Numbered from the stretch's first letter, positions 8,337 to 18,229 are shown. The stretch is 64,000 bases of DNA from Microbacterium sp. 8M (GCF_902506375.1 NZ_LR733284.1:496077-560076), one strand, 5' to 3'. Numbers and translations are program-made. Notes: a model not told the origin generated them from the letters alone.

Positions 8337-9860
8337 ATGACCCGCACCCCGCTCACCACCTCCCTCGACGGCTACGAGGTCTGGTTCCTCACCGGAAGCC
8401 AGCACCTGTACGGCCCCGAGACGCTCGCGCAGGTCGCCGAGCAGTCGCAGCAGATCGCCGGGATCCTGGATGCTGCCGGGGATGTCCCGGTGCGCATCGT
8501 CTGGAAGCCAGTGCTCACCGACTCCGCCGCGATCCGGCGCACCGCGCTCGAGGCCAACGCCGACGACCGCGTGATCGGCCTGATCGCCTGGATGCACACC
8601 TTCAGCCCCGCGAAGATGTGGATCGCGGGCCTCGACGCGCTGCAGAAGCCGCTCGCGCACCTGCACACGCAGGCCAACGTCGAGCTGCCCTGGGCGGACA
8701 TCGACTTCGACTTCATGAACTTGAACCAGGCCGCGCACGGCGACCGCGAGTTCGGCTACATCCAGACGCGGCTCGGGGTGCCGCGGAAGACGATCGTCGG
8801 CCACGCGTCCGACCCGCGCGTGCAGCGCGAGCTCGGCACCTGGCAGCGGGCGGCAGCCGGCCTCGCCGCGAGCCGCGACCTGAAGCTCGCCCGCTTCGGC
8901 GACAACATGCGCTACGTCGCCGTCACCGAGGGCGACAAGACCGAGGCCGAGCTGCGCTTCGGCGTGCAGGTGAACACGTGGGGCGTGAACGAGCTCGCCG
9001 AGGCGGTCGCCGCAGCGGGCGAGGCCGACATCGACGCGCTCGTCGCCGAGTACGAGGAGCTCTACGACGTCGTGCCCGAGCTGCGCAAGGGCGGCGAGCG
9101 GCACCAGGCGCTGCGCGACGGCGCGGCGATCGAGCTGGGTCTGCGCTCGTTCCTCGAGGAGGGCGGGTTCAGCGCCTTCACCACGTCGTTCGAGGACCTG
9201 GGCGCCCTGAAGCAGCTCCCGGGCCTCGCCGTGCAGCGGCTCATGGCCGAGGGGTACGGCTTCGGCGCCGAGGGCGACTGGAAGACCGCGGTGCTCGTGC
9301 GCATCGCGAACGTCATGGGCGCGGGCCTGCCCGGCGGCGCGAGCCTCATGGAGGACTACACCTACGACCTCACGCCAGGGGACGAGCTCATCCTGGGTGC
9401 GCACATGCTCGAGGTCTCTCCGTCGCTGACCACGCAGAAGCCGACGCTGGAGATCCACCCGCTCGGCATCGGCGGCAAGGACGACCCGGTGCGGCTGGTG
9501 TTCACCGCGGATCCGGGATCCGCCGTCGTCGTCGCGCTCAGCGACATGCGCGACCGCTTCCGCCTCACCGCGAACGTCGTGGAGAACGTCGCCCCGCGCG
9601 CCGCCCTGCCGAAGCTGCCGGTCGGCCGCGCGGTGTGGAAGCCGCAGCCCGACTTCACCACGTCGGCGGCCGCCTGGCTGACCGCGGGCGCCGCGCACCA
9701 CACCGTGATGTCCACGGCCCTGGGGATCGAGGCGTTCCGCGACTTCGCGGAGATGGCCGAGGTCGAGCTGCTCGTGATCGACGAGAGCACCACGCTGCCG
9801 GCGTTCCAGCAGCAGGTGCGCTGGAACCAGGCGTACTACCGCCTGGCCCAGGGGCTGTGA
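8337..9860 (+). CDS. araA: L-arabinose isomerase
   Basis: A 507-residue isomerase (family about 500) that converts L-arabinose to L-ribulose. The N-terminus [13 protein letters not shown] is diagnostic. The metal-site regions [15 protein letters not shown] and [15 protein letters not shown] are intact, as is the C-terminal HHTVMS motif. I chose ATG 8337 because GGAAG stands about 8 bp before it; an in-frame ATG at 8319 would place that ribosome site inside the gene. It follows the kinase after 81 bp and is followed 2 bp later by an aldose-1-epimerase-like gene. Together these genes complete arabinose catabolism to xylulose 5-phosphate. Confidence 0.95.
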   Translation: MTRTPLTTSLDGYEVWFLTGSQHLYGPETLAQVAEQSQQIAGILDAAGDVPVRIVWKPVLTDSAAIRRTALEANADDRVIGLIAWMHTFSPAKMWIAGLDALQKPLAHLHTQANVELPWADIDFDFMNLNQAAHGDREFGYIQTRLGVPRKTIVGHASDPRVQRELGTWQRAAAGLAASRDLKLARFGDNMRYVAVTEGDKTEAELRFGVQVNTWGVNELAEAVAAAGEADIDALVAEYEELYDVVPELRKGGERHQALRDGAAIELGLRSFLEEGGFSAFTTSFEDLGALKQLPGLAVQRLMAEGYGFGAEGDWKTAVLVRIANVMGAGLPGGASLMEDYTYDLTPGDELILGAHMLEVSPSLTTQKPTLEIHPLGIGGKDDPVRLVFTADPGSAVVVALSDMRDRFRLTANVVENVAPRAALPKLPVGRAVWKPQPDFTTSAAAWLTAGAAHHTVMSTALGIEAFRDFAEMAEVELLVIDESTTLPAFQQQVRWNQAYYRLAQGL

Positions 9861-9862
9861 CG

Positions 9863-11017
9863 ATGACGGATCCGGCACTTCCTGTCTCCGAGCCTGCGCT
9901 CCCGGTCCCCGAGCCTGCGCTCCCGGTCCCTGAGTCTGCACTTCCGGTCCCTGAGCCTGCACTTCCGGTCCCTGAGCCTGTCGAAGGGACGCTCGTCGCG
10001 ACCGAGGCGCTGCCGGTCCCTGAGCCCGTCGAAGGGACGCCGCGCGCTGCCGACGCCTCGGCGGATGCAGCCTCGGAGACCATGCTCCCGCGCTCCGGCC
10101 GGCAGTTCCGGATCGCCGCGCACGGCTACGAGGCCGACATCGCCTCGGTGGGCGCGACGCTGCGGGCGCTGAGGTTCGAGGGACGCGATCTCGTCGTGCC
10201 GTTCGCGGCGGACGAAGTGCGGCCGAACTACCGCGGAGCCACGCTCGCGCCGTGGCCGAACCGCATCGTGGACGGACGCTATCGCTTCGCCGGCGTCGAG
10301 CATCAGCTGCCGCTCACCGAGCCGGAGCGGGGTCAGGCGCTGCACGGGCTGGTCGCCTGGAGCGCGTTCGAGGACCGCATCGTGGAGCCGGATCGTGTGG
10401 TGCTCGCGACGACCATCGAGCCGCAGAGCGGGTACCCGTTCCGCGTCGAGGTCGTCGTGGAGTACCGTCTGGCCTCGGACGGTCTCATGCAGACCGTGAC
10501 CGGGCGCAACCTCGGTGCCGATGCCGCCCCCTGGGGCACCGGCCCGCATCCGTACCTGGTGGCAGGGTCCGCCGGCGACGACTCCGCTCCCGCGGACGGG
10601 TGGACGCTCCTGCTACCCGCATCGGCCGTGCTGACGGTCAGCCCCGACCGGCTGAGCCCGGTCGCGCTCGAACCGGTCGACGCGCATCCGGAGTGGGACT
10701 TCCGTGCAACGCGGCCCATCGGCGACACCTTCATCGACCACGCGTTCACCGCCCTGGCGAGCCTCGACGGCGTCACGACCGTCGAGGTGCGCGACGGCGA
10801 AGGCCGCGGCGTCGCCCTGCACTGGGACGCGTCCTGCCCGTGGGTGCAGATCCACACCGCCGACACGCCCGCCGACGCCGCGATGCACCGGATCGGGCTC
10901 GCGGTCGAGCCGATGACCTGCGCGCCCGACGCGTTCAACTCGGGCGCTGGACTCGTGGTGCTGTCCCCAGGCTCCGCGCACCGCGCCTCCTGGCGCATCC
11001 AGTCCCTCCAGCGGTGA
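9863..11017 (+). CDS. Aldose 1-epimerase family protein with repeat-expanded N-terminus
   Basis: A 384-residue protein. Residues about 75-384 form the galactose-mutarotase-like fold (PWPNRIVDGRYRF, ALHGLVAWSAF, GPHPYLVAG, and EPMTCAPDAFN near the end). It probably interconverts sugar anomers, here plausibly L-arabinose, since it follows araA by 2 bp. The first 55 or so residues are a low-complexity tract of ALPVPEP units and two PVPEPVEGT motifs. They are encoded by tandem family III repeats (9880-10040), so the N-terminus looks like a repeat expansion rather than a domain. A start inside the tract cannot be excluded: the in-frame ATG at 10081, after it, would give a normal-length epimerase. 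Confidence 0.85.
   Translation: MTDPALPVSEPALPVPEPALPVPESALPVPEPALPVPEPVEGTLVATEALPVPEPVEGTPRAADASADAASETMLPRSGRQFRIAAHGYEADIASVGATLRALRFEGRDLVVPFAADEVRPNYRGATLAPWPNRIVDGRYRFAGVEHQLPLTEPERGQALHGLVAWSAFEDRIVEPDRVVLATTIEPQSGYPFRVEVVVEYRLASDGLMQTVTGRNLGADAAPWGTGPHPYLVAGSAGDDSAPADGWTLLLPASAVLTVSPDRLSPVALEPVDAHPEWDFRATRPIGDTFIDHAFTALASLDGVTTVEVRDGEGRGVALHWDASCPWVQIHTADTPADAAMHRIGLAVEPMTCAPDAFNSGAGLVVLSPGSAHRASWRIQSLQR
9880..10040. repeat. Tandem family III repeats inside the epimerase-like gene
   Basis: The unit GGTCCCTGAGCCTGC-type is repeated several times and ends in two complete GGTCCCTGAGCCTGTCGAAG-type elements. It stays in frame and encodes ALPVPEP and PVPEPVEGT. Confidence 0.8.
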
Positions 11018-11040
11018 GGCGACGAGGCGACGGCGGCTCC

Positions 11041-11068
11041 GCTCGATGGGCACCTCTGCCCATCGAGC
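11041..11068. terminator. Hairpin after the arabinose operon
   Basis: GCTCGATGGGCA-CCTC-TGCCCATCGAGC forms a perfect 12-bp stem with a 4-base loop, 23 bp after the stop codon. There is no U tract, which is common in actinobacteria. Confidence 0.65.
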
Positions 11069-11098
11069 CGCCTCGCCGCGCTGAGTATCGTGTATCCC

Positions 11099-12724
11099 AT
11101 GGCAACTGAGGGGGAACCGCTGCAGGGCGGGCATGAACTCGATTTCGGATCCGCATCGCACGAGCAGACGCCGCCGCAGCCCGAAGCTCCGCAGGTTCCG
11201 TCCGCGGACGCACAGGTGCCGGCCGAAGCGACGCCGCAGGCCGGCGCCGGCGAGGAGGCTGCGGCTGCGGAGCCTGCCGCTGCGGAGCCTGCCGCAGAAG
11301 CTGCTGCCGTTCCTGAAGCCGTAGGGGAGGGCGCGCCCGCCACGGCGCCGGAGAACCCGACCGAGGCCTATCCCACGCAGGCGTTCCCGCCGCCCGAGGC
11401 GCACCCGGGCCAGGCGCACCCGGGACAGACGGACCCGGGGCCGGCGTACCCGGGGCCGGCGTACCCGGGGCCGGCGTACCCGGGGCAGCCCGCTCAGCCG
11501 TACCCCGGCGCGCCGTACGGAGCTCAGCCGGGCCAGCCCGCGCAGCAGTACCCGGGCCAGCAGTACCCGGGGCAGGCGTACCCCGGGCAGCCCACCGGCG
11601 CGGGCCAGACGTACCCGGGGCAGCCCTACGGAGCCCAGCCCGGCCAGCCCTACGGAGCCCAGCCCGGCCAGCCCTACGGCGCCCAGCCCGGCCAGCCGGT
11701 TCCGGGCCAGCCCTACGGGGTGCAGCCCGGCCAGGGGTACGGCGGACAGCCGCCGAAGAAGACCTCGAAGGGCCTCATCTGGGGCCTCGTCGGCGGTGGC
11801 GTGGTGGTGCTGCTCGCCATGATCCTCGTCGTCGCCCTGCTCGTGGTGCCGGCGATCACCCGCTCCTCGGTCTCTGCAGCCGACACGGTGAAGGCCTATC
11901 TGACGGCCGTCTCCAAGGGCGACGCGAAGACCGCGCTCGGCTACCTGGAGGGCGTGCCCGACAAGAAGCTGCTCACCGACGCGGTGCTCAAGGAGTCCGG
12001 CACGCTCGGCGGCGTCAGTCACATCTCCGTGAAGAAGGGCGGCGACGGCAAGTACACGAGCTCCGTCGAGGCGACCTTCCGCGTCGGCGACCGTACGGTC
12101 ACCCGGTCGTACGACGTGTACAAGGTCAAGGACGCCTGGAAGATCACGAACGGCGTGATCCCGGTCGCGATGGGCTCTCTCCAGGGCCTCGACGCCACGT
12201 TCAACGGCGTGCCCGTCGCGGAGATCGGCAACCCCTACGTGTTCCCCGGCACCTATCGGGTCGAGATGGACTCCAAGTACTTCTCGATCGACGGTGACTC
12301 GACGTTCACGATCGCGACCGAAGACGACGCCGCAGCGCTCTACGACATGCACGCCGAGCTCAACGACGCGGGCGTGTCCGAGTTCCGCTCGCTGGTGCGC
12401 TCCGCGGTCGAGGCCTGCGTCGCCATGAAGACGCTCTCGACCCCGTGCGGCATGGACATCACCGGAATCGACCTCTCCGGTGCGACGGCTGTGGAGGGCA
12501 CCGTCACGCGCACGCTCACCGCCGACGGGAACGCGACACTCGACTCCCTGGAGCCGGAGAGCAACGGCTCCTCGCCGACGGTGGTGTCGGCCTACGACTA
12601 CGTCTCGGTCGACATGGAGCTCCAGGGCAGCGACGGGCAGACCTACACGGTCACGTTCGGCGGCTCCCTCGACACCCCGACGGTCGACTTCGGCGCGTCG
12701 AATCCGCAGGTCACCTGGGAGTAG
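11099..12724 (+). CDS. Proline-rich single-pass membrane protein
   Basis: A 541-residue protein in three parts. Residues 1-220 are acidic, then Pro/Gly/Gln/Tyr-rich with AYPGQ and YGAQPGQP repeats. Residues about 224-255 are one hydrophobic helix ([20 protein letters not shown]). The remainder is outside the membrane and begins with [21 protein letters not shown], the start typical of DUF4878/NTF2-like lipoprotein domains. The cytoplasmic proline-rich tail plus extracytoplasmic domain is common in actinobacteria, including membrane proteins near cell-wall or signalling functions. The exact role is unknown. ATG 11099 is preferred over the GTG at 11090. A strong terminator follows at 12749-12782. 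Confidence 0.8.
   Translation: MATEGEPLQGGHELDFGSASHEQTPPQPEAPQVPSADAQVPAEATPQAGAGEEAAAAEPAAAEPAAEAAAVPEAVGEGAPATAPENPTEAYPTQAFPPPEAHPGQAHPGQTDPGPAYPGPAYPGPAYPGQPAQPYPGAPYGAQPGQPAQQYPGQQYPGQAYPGQPTGAGQTYPGQPYGAQPGQPYGAQPGQPYGAQPGQPVPGQPYGVQPGQGYGGQPPKKTSKGLIWGLVGGGVVVLLAMILVVALLVVPAITRSSVSAADTVKAYLTAVSKGDAKTALGYLEGVPDKKLLTDAVLKESGTLGGVSHISVKKGGDGKYTSSVEATFRVGDRTVTRSYDVYKVKDAWKITNGVIPVAMGSLQGLDATFNGVPVAEIGNPYVFPGTYRVEMDSKYFSIDGDSTFTIATEDDAAALYDMHAELNDAGVSEFRSLVRSAVEACVAMKTLSTPCGMDITGIDLSGATAVEGTVTRTLTADGNATLDSLEPESNGSSPTVVSAYDYVSVDMELQGSDGQTYTVTFGGSLDTPTVDFGASNPQVTWE
11400..11760. repeat. Coding tandem repeats for YPGQ and YGAQPGQP
   Basis: Short tandem repeats (CCGGCGTACCCGGGG and CCCTACGGAGCCCAGCCCGG units) encode the proline-rich tail of the membrane protein. 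Near-identical units suggest slippage-driven length change. Confidence 0.75.
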
Positions 12725-12748
12725 CCCCGGCCGAGCGCCGTGAACGAG

Positions 12749-12782
12749 AGGACCCCCGCCGACCCGATTCGGCGGGGGTCCT
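12749..12782. terminator. Strong intrinsic-type hairpin
   Basis: A perfect 14-bp stem (AGGACCCCCGCCGA with TCGGCGGGGGTCCT) closes on the 6-base loop CCCGAT, 24 bp after the stop codon at 12724. Confidence 0.85.
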
Positions 12783-12943
12783 GGCGGTTCGTGACCGCTG
12801 GACGCCCGGCGAGACGGCCGGGCGGATCCCATCGTGCGCGGGAAGACGAGCCCCCGATCCGGTCAGCGTCTGCGTCCTGCGCAGCATCCGTTGTACGTGC
12901 CCAAGGTGACGGGCAGGTGAACTCGCCGTCAGATCTCGATGAA

Positions 12944-12982
12944 TTACATGGATGCCCTACTAACTACATGGACGGCCATGTA
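12944..12982. promoter_or_regulatory. Candidate operator of the valine catabolism operon
   Basis: TACATGG-ACGG-CCATGTA (12965-12982) is a perfect 7-bp inverted repeat. A further half-site TTACATGG (12944-12951) lies exactly 20 bp upstream, on the same helix face. The block ends 44 bp before mmsA. The regulator is not in this window. Confidence 0.55.
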
Positions 12983-13026
12983 ATCTGGATCCAGCGTCGA
13001 CGACGACGCAGAACCAGGAGCACACG

Positions 13027-14541
13027 ATGGTCCGCGACATCACCCACTTCATCGGAGGATCCGCGATCCCCGGCAGCCCGGAGGCGAACGGAGGGCGCTG
13101 GGGCGACGTGTTCGATCCGTCGACCGGAGCCGTGCAGGCGCGTGTCCCGTTGGCCGGTGCGCACGAGGTGCGGGCGGCGATCGCCGACGCCGAGGCCGCG
13201 CAGCCCGAGTGGGCGGCGACGAATCCGCAGAAGCGCGCCCGCGTGCTCATGCGGTTCCTGGAGCTGCTCCGCGACGAGACCGAGGAACTGGCGGCGCTGC
13301 TCTCCAGTGAGCACGGCAAGACGCTCGACGACGCCAAGGGCGACATCCAGCGCGGGGTCGAGGTGATCGAGTTCTGCATCGGCGCTCCGCACCTGCTGAA
13401 GGGGGAGTACTCCACGGGGGTCGGCACGGGCATCGACGTGTACTCGCTGCGCCAGCCCCTGGGCGTGGTCGCCGGCATCACGCCGTTCAACTTCCCCGCG
13501 ATGATCCCGCTGTGGCAGATGGGCCCGGCGATCGCGGCAGGCAACGCATTCATCCTCAAGCCGAGCGAGCGCGACCCGTCCGTGCCGGTGCGGATCGCCG
13601 AGCTGTTCCTGAGGGCGGGGCTTCCGGCCGGGATCCTCAACGTCGTGCACGGCGACAGGGAGGCCGTCGACGTGCTGCTCACCGATGAGCGGGTGCGGGC
13701 GATCGGCTTCGTCGGATCCACTCCGATCGCGGAGTACATCTACACGACGGCGACCGCGCACGGAAAGCGCGCGCAGTGCTTCGGCGGCGCCAAGAACCAC
13801 CTCGTCGTGATGCCAGACGCCGACCTGGATCAGGCGGCGGATGCGCTCATCGGCGCCGGCTACGGCTCGGCGGGGGAGCGCTGCATGGCGATCTCGGTCG
13901 CCGTGCCGGTGGGCGAGGAGACCGCCGACGCGCTCACCGAGAAGCTCGTGGAGCGGATCTCGAAGCTGAAAGTCGGCCCGCCGCGCGAGCCGGGGATCGA
14001 CTACGGCCCGCTGGTGAACGCCGCCGCCGTCGAGCGTGTCACCGGCTACATCCAGCAGGGGATCGACGCCGGCGCCGAGCTGGTCGTCGACGGGCGGGGG
14101 TTCTCCGTCCCCGGCCACGAGGAGGGCTTCTACCTCGGCCCGACCCTGTTCGACCGCGTGACCACGGACATGTCGATCTACCGCGAGGAGATCTTCGGGC
14201 CGGTGCTCGTGATCGCCCGCGCGGCGGACTACGAAGAGGCGCTGCGGATGGCGTCCGAGCATGAGTACGGCAACGGCGTGGGCATCTTCACCCGCGACGG
14301 CGACGCCGCGCGCGACTTCGTGGCCCGCGTGAACGTGGGCATGGTGGGCGTGAACGTGCCGATCCCCGTGCCGATCGCGTACTACACCTTCGGCGGCTGG
14401 AAGCGCAGCGGATTCGGCGACCTGAACCAGCACGGCGCCGACGCCTTCCGCTTCTACACGAAGACCAAGACCGTGACGAGCCGCTGGCCCGCGGCGGGTG
14501 TCCGCGAGGGCGCCAGCTTCGTCATCCCCACGATGCACTGA
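13027..14541 (+). CDS. mmsA: CoA-acylating methylmalonate-semialdehyde dehydrogenase
   Basis: A 504-residue aldehyde dehydrogenase of the MmsA type. It oxidises methylmalonate or malonate semialdehyde with NAD and CoA to propionyl-CoA or acetyl-CoA, the end of valine breakdown. FNFPAMIPLWQ is family-typical, and the catalytic cysteine lies in GSAGERCMAIS. The family lacks the usual catalytic Glu, and FGGAKNH stands in its place. The C-terminal GGWKRSGFGDLNQHG and FYTKTKT motifs also fit. It leads a cluster with acyl-CoA dehydrogenase and mmsB. An inverted-repeat operator candidate lies just upstream. Confidence 0.95.
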   Translation: MVRDITHFIGGSAIPGSPEANGGRWGDVFDPSTGAVQARVPLAGAHEVRAAIADAEAAQPEWAATNPQKRARVLMRFLELLRDETEELAALLSSEHGKTLDDAKGDIQRGVEVIEFCIGAPHLLKGEYSTGVGTGIDVYSLRQPLGVVAGITPFNFPAMIPLWQMGPAIAAGNAFILKPSERDPSVPVRIAELFLRAGLPAGILNVVHGDREAVDVLLTDERVRAIGFVGSTPIAEYIYTTATAHGKRAQCFGGAKNHLVVMPDADLDQAADALIGAGYGSAGERCMAISVAVPVGEETADALTEKLVERISKLKVGPPREPGIDYGPLVNAAAVERVTGYIQQGIDAGAELVVDGRGFSVPGHEEGFYLGPTLFDRVTTDMSIYREEIFGPVLVIARAADYEEALRMASEHEYGNGVGIFTRDGDAARDFVARVNVGMVGVNVPIPVPIAYYTFGGWKRSGFGDLNQHGADAFRFYTKTKTVTSRWPAAGVREGASFVIPTMH

Positions 14542-14552
14542 CCACTGGTCGC

Positions 14553-14590
14553 TGGGCCTGTCGACGCGACCCATCCCTTCGACAGGCCCA
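14553..14590. repeat. Family III type hairpin between mmsA and the acyl-CoA dehydrogenase
   Basis: TGGGCCTGTCG (14553-14563) and CGACAGGCCCA (14580-14590) form an 11-bp inverted repeat with the CTGTCGA core of family III. It lies within the operon, so it may set relative mRNA levels rather than end transcription. Confidence 0.6.
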
Positions 14591-14620
14591 AGGCCGAACA
14601 GCCCCCACAAGGAGCAGACG

Positions 14621-15832
14621 ATGACCACCGTCACCACCCCGATCACGATGACCGCCGAGGAGCGCGCCGCCGTCCTCGGCGCCGTGCGCGAGTTCGCGGA
14701 GACCGAGCTCGCCCCGTTCGCGGCCGAGCGCGATGAGAAGCACATCTTCCCCCGCGACACGCTGCGCCGTGCCGGCGAGCTCGGCCTCGGCGGCATCTAC
14801 GTGCGCGAGGAGTCCGGCGGCACGGGCCTGCCGCGCGTCGACACCGTCGCGATCTTCGAGGAGCTCGCCAAGGGCGACCCCACGATCGCCGCGTACATCT
14901 CCATCCACAACATGGTCACCTGGATGATCGACACCTACGGCACGCAGGCCCAGCACGAGCGCTGGCTGCCCGAGCTGATCGGGATGGAGGGGGTCGGCAG
15001 CTACTGCCTCACCGAACCGGGAGCCGGATCCGACGCCGCAGCCCTCGCGACGAGCGCGACCCGCGACGGCGACGAGTACGTGCTCACCGGCGTGAAGCAG
15101 TTCATCTCCGGCGCCGGCGAAGCGGCGGTCTACATCGTGATGGCCCGCTCGGGCGGGCCCGGCCCGCACGGCATCTCTGCGTTCCTCGTGCCCGGCGATG
15201 CCCCGGGGCTGAGCTTCGGGGCGCCGGAGAAGAAGATGGGCTGGCACGCGCAGCCCACCCGCCAGGTGATCCTGGACGGCGTGCGCGTTCCTGCGACGAG
15301 CATGCTCGGATCCGAGGGGCAGGGCTTCGCGATCGCGATGAGCGCGCTCAACGGGGGCCGGCTGAACATCGCCGCCTGCTCGCTCGGCGGCGCGCAGTGG
15401 GCGCTGGACCGGGCCGTGCAGTACGTGCACGAGCGCGAGGCGTTCGGCGAGCCGCTCGCCGAGAAGCAGTCGATCCTGTTCGCGGTCGCCGACATGCGCA
15501 CCGACCTGCAGGCCGCGCGGCTCATGGTGCGCGACGGCGCGCAGGCCGTCGACGACAAGGCCCCGGACGCCACGATGCGCTGCGCGATGGCCAAGCGCTT
15601 CGCGACCGACGCCGGATTCGACGTCGCCAACCGGGCCCTTCAGCTGCACGGCGGCTACGGGTACCTTCAGGACTACGGGATCGAGAGGGTCGTCCGTGAT
15701 CTGCGGGTGCATCAGATCCTGGAAGGGACGAACGAGATCATGCGACTCATCGTCGGGCGCGAGATGCTGCGTCCTGCCGGATCCGCGTCCATGCGATCCT
15801 CGGCGCCGGTCGAGGCGCGGAGCGCATCATGA
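14621..15832 (+). CDS. Acyl-CoA dehydrogenase, probable isobutyryl-CoA dehydrogenase
   Basis: A 403-residue FAD enzyme starting at ATG 14621 after AAGGAG. It shows YCLTEPGAGSDAA, the FAD/substrate block GVKQFISGAGEA, LHGGYGYLQDYG and the C-terminal LEGTNEIMRLIVGRE containing the catalytic glutamate. Its position between mmsA and mmsB points to isobutyryl-CoA oxidation to methacrylyl-CoA in valine breakdown. Electrons go to ETF, encoded 5 kb downstream. The last 20 residues are a Ser/Ala-rich extension past the usual end. The stop overlaps the mmsB start (ATGA). Other short branched acyl-CoAs are possible substrates. Confidence 0.92.
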   Translation: MTTVTTPITMTAEERAAVLGAVREFAETELAPFAAERDEKHIFPRDTLRRAGELGLGGIYVREESGGTGLPRVDTVAIFEELAKGDPTIAAYISIHNMVTWMIDTYGTQAQHERWLPELIGMEGVGSYCLTEPGAGSDAAALATSATRDGDEYVLTGVKQFISGAGEAAVYIVMARSGGPGPHGISAFLVPGDAPGLSFGAPEKKMGWHAQPTRQVILDGVRVPATSMLGSEGQGFAIAMSALNGGRLNIAACSLGGAQWALDRAVQYVHEREAFGEPLAEKQSILFAVADMRTDLQAARLMVRDGAQAVDDKAPDATMRCAMAKRFATDAGFDVANRALQLHGGYGYLQDYGIERVVRDLRVHQILEGTNEIMRLIVGREMLRPAGSASMRSSAPVEARSAS

Positions 15833-16713
15833 CGCGCATCGCCTTCCTCGGCCTCGGCCACATGGGCCTTCCCATGGCGAAGAACCTGCTCGCGGCGGGG
15901 CACGACGTCGTCGGCTTCGACGTGGTCCCGGCCGCGGTCGATGCCGCCTCGGACGCGGGCGTCCCCGTCGCCCAGTTCGGGGTGGATGCGGTCGCGGGCG
16001 CCGAGGTCGTCATCACGATGTTCCCGGCCGGCAAGCACGTGATCGCGGCGTATCAGGACGGTCTGCTGGCCGCCGCGGAACCCGGCACGCTGTTCATCGA
16101 GAGCTCCACGATCGCCGTCGATGAGGCCCGCACCGCGCACGCTCTCGCGATCGAGGCGGGCCACCGCAACATCGACGCGCCGGTGTCGGGCGGCGTCGTG
16201 GGCGCGGAGAACGGCACGCTCGCCTTCATGGTGGGCGGATCCGACGAGGACTTCGCCGAGGCGCTGCCCCTGCTGGAGGTGATGGGCAAGCGCATCGTGC
16301 ACTGCGGCGGACCCGGGCTCGGGCAGGCCGCCAAGGTGTGCAACAACATGATCCTGGGCGTCTCACAGATCGCGGTCGCCGAGGCGTTCGTGCTCGGCGA
16401 GCGGCTGGGGCTCGAGCACCAGGCGCTGTTCGACGTGGTGTCGCAGGCGTCCGGCCAGTGCTGGGCGCTCACGACGAACTGTCCCGTGCCCGGTCCGGTG
16501 CCGACGAGCCCGGCGAACCGCGACTACAAGCCCGGTTTCGCGGGTGCGCTGATGGCGAAGGACCTGGGACTCGCGCTGCAGGCGATCGAGGGCACGGGCA
16601 CCGAGGCGCGGATGGGGCGCCTCGCGCAGGAGATCTACGCGGCGTTCGCCGCCGGGCCGGGCGCCGCCCGCGATTTCTCCGGCATCATCACCGACATCCG
16701 CGACGCGTCCTGA
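15829..16713 (+). CDS. mmsB: 3-hydroxyisobutyrate dehydrogenase
   Basis: A 294-residue NAD-dependent beta-hydroxyacid dehydrogenase that oxidises 3-hydroxyisobutyrate to methylmalonate semialdehyde, the substrate of MmsA. The N-terminal nucleotide motif is [15 protein letters not shown]. The substrate loop [16 protein letters not shown] and the catalytic lysine region [15 protein letters not shown] are intact. [17 protein letters not shown] is specific for this subfamily. It overlaps the preceding dehydrogenase gene by 4 bp, indicating coupled translation. A family II palindrome follows 28 bp after the stop. Confidence 0.95.
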   Translation: MTRIAFLGLGHMGLPMAKNLLAAGHDVVGFDVVPAAVDAASDAGVPVAQFGVDAVAGAEVVITMFPAGKHVIAAYQDGLLAAAEPGTLFIESSTIAVDEARTAHALAIEAGHRNIDAPVSGGVVGAENGTLAFMVGGSDEDFAEALPLLEVMGKRIVHCGGPGLGQAAKVCNNMILGVSQIAVAEAFVLGERLGLEHQALFDVVSQASGQCWALTTNCPVPGPVPTSPANRDYKPGFAGALMAKDLGLALQAIEGTGTEARMGRLAQEIYAAFAAGPGAARDFSGIITDIRDAS

Positions 16714-16741
16714 TCTGTGGCGGATCCGGGCGCCCCTCGAT

Positions 16742-16814
16742 CCGCGAGACTGCACCTGGGCGACGAGACAGCAGCAGAGTGCAGCAGTCTCGTCGCGTGG
16801 TTGCAGTCTCGCGG
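16742..16814. repeat. Family II nested palindrome, copy A
   Basis: Outer arms CCGCGAGACTGCA and TGCAGTCTCGCGG enclose inner arms GCGACGAGAC and GTCTCGTCGC. It lies between mmsB and the enoyl-CoA hydratase gene. Confidence 0.85.
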
Positions 16815-16910
16815 TCCGTGCCGGGCAGAGGGACGGGCGGCGCGGACACCGTCCGTTCACCGTCATCGGGGATACTGGAAGCGCCACGAAGAAGCGGCGA
16901 AGGGATGGAC

Positions 16911-17687
16911 ATGGCCGAGTACGAGACGATCCTCACGGAACAGCGCGGACGAGTCGGCTGGATCACCCTGAACCGTCCGCAGGCGCTGAACGCGCTGAAC
17001 TCGCAGATCGCCGAGGAGGTCACCGCGGCCGCCACCGCGTTCGATGCGGATGAGGGCGTCGGCGCGATCGTGGTGACCGGCTCGGAGAAGGCGTTCGCCG
17101 CGGGGGCCGACATCAAGGAGATGGAGTCGATGTCGGCCGCCGAGATGGTGGAGACCGACCACTTCGGCATCTGGCGCGAATTCGCCGCGGTGCGCACGCC
17201 CGTGATCGCCGCCGTGTCGGGCTTCGCCCTGGGCGGCGGGTGCGAGCTCGCCATGATGTGCGACATCATCCTGGCCGCGGACACCGCGAAGTTCGGGCAG
17301 CCGGAGGTGAACCTCGGCGTGATCCCGGGCATGGGCGGCACGCAGCGCCTGATCCGAGCGGTCGGCTACTACAAGGCCGCCGAGCTCGTGCTGTCCGGCC
17401 GCATCATGGGCGCCGAGGAGGCCGAGCGGGCGGGTCTGGTCTCACGGGTCGTGCCCGCGGCGGAGCTGCTGACCGAGGCGTCGGCGCTGGCCGAGACGAT
17501 CGCGTCGAAGTCGCTGCCGTCGATCCTCGCCGCCAAGGCCGCCCTCGACGCGGCCATGGAGACCCCGCTCGCGGCCGGGCTCGACATCGAGCGGGAGGCC
17601 TTCGCCTCGCTGTTCGACACCGTCGATCAGAAGGAGGGCATGGCCGCCTTCCGTGAGAAGCGTCCGCCCCAGTTCGTGAATCGGTGA
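16911..17687 (+). CDS. Enoyl-CoA hydratase (crotonase)
   Basis: A 258-residue crotonase. It has the oxyanion-hole segments [11 protein letters not shown] and [14 protein letters not shown], and both catalytic glutamates (GGGCEL and [18 protein letters not shown]), so it should hydrate enoyl-CoA thioesters. Next to the valine genes the natural substrate would be methacrylyl-CoA. The 3-hydroxyisobutyryl-CoA hydrolase needed for the next step is not in the window. ATG 16911 is preferred over 16905 because AAGGG is well spaced for it. The next gene starts within its stop codon (GTGA overlap), so they form one unit. Confidence 0.92.
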   Translation: MAEYETILTEQRGRVGWITLNRPQALNALNSQIAEEVTAAATAFDADEGVGAIVVTGSEKAFAAGADIKEMESMSAAEMVETDHFGIWREFAAVRTPVIAAVSGFALGGGCELAMMCDIILAADTAKFGQPEVNLGVIPGMGGTQRLIRAVGYYKAAELVLSGRIMGAEEAERAGLVSRVVPAAELLTEASALAETIASKSLPSILAAKAALDAAMETPLAAGLDIEREAFASLFDTVDQKEGMAAFREKRPPQFVNR

Positions 17688-18229
17688 CCGATATGGCCGA
17701 CATCCGCGCACTCGGATCCTCTCCGGATCCGCGCCAGAGCGCATCCCTCGACGCGTTCGGTGAGGCGTCGAACGTGGTGCCGCTGTTCGCCGACGGCGCG
17801 CTGCCGGACGTCACCGACCTGCGCCTCAGCGAGGACGACCGGCGCGAGCTGGTCGGCTGGACCATCGCCTGCGCCGAGCGGCTGCTGCCGCTGTTCCAGG
17901 CGGAGCGGCCCGACGACGACCGTCCGCGCGAGGCGCTCGCCGCGGCGGAGGCGTTCCTGCGCGGCGAACTGGACATCGACGCCGTTCGCGAGAAGGCGTT
18001 CGCCTGCCACGAGGCGGCCCGGCAGGCGCGGGATCCCAGCGCCGTGGCCGCTGCCCGCGTGTGCGGGCAGGCCGTCGCCGTCGCTCATCTCGCCGGGCAC
18101 AGTCGCCAGGTGCCGCGGCACACGGCGCGCGCGTTCCCCGGCGACCGCTCCCGCCGCGACGAGGAGCTCGCGTGGCAGCGGATGAACATCCCGGCGCGGT
18201 TCGACGCGTACGTCTACGAAGGCGACTGA
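17684..18229 (+). CDS. Imm-5-like putative immunity domain protein
   Basis: A 181-residue mostly alpha-helical soluble protein. The core [36 protein letters not shown] and [20 protein letters not shown] matches the Imm-5-like family, named by computational work as possible immunity proteins of polymorphic toxin systems. No toxin gene is nearby. GTG 17684 overlaps the stop of the enoyl-CoA hydratase; an ATG at 17693 is an alternative start. Translational coupling to a catabolic gene is odd for an immunity protein, so a housekeeping role is possible. The first 35 residues look disordered. Confidence 0.7.
   Translation: MTDMADIRALGSSPDPRQSASLDAFGEASNVVPLFADGALPDVTDLRLSEDDRRELVGWTIACAERLLPLFQAERPDDDRPREALAAAEAFLRGELDIDAVREKAFACHEAARQARDPSAVAAARVCGQAVAVAHLAGHSRQVPRHTARAFPGDRSRRDEELAWQRMNIPARFDAYVYEGD

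Noticed and set aside
9880..10040. Regular repeats suggesting a CRISPR array
   Set aside because: Units are 21-24 bp, contiguous, in frame and lack unique spacers; the same unit occurs dispersed elsewhere.
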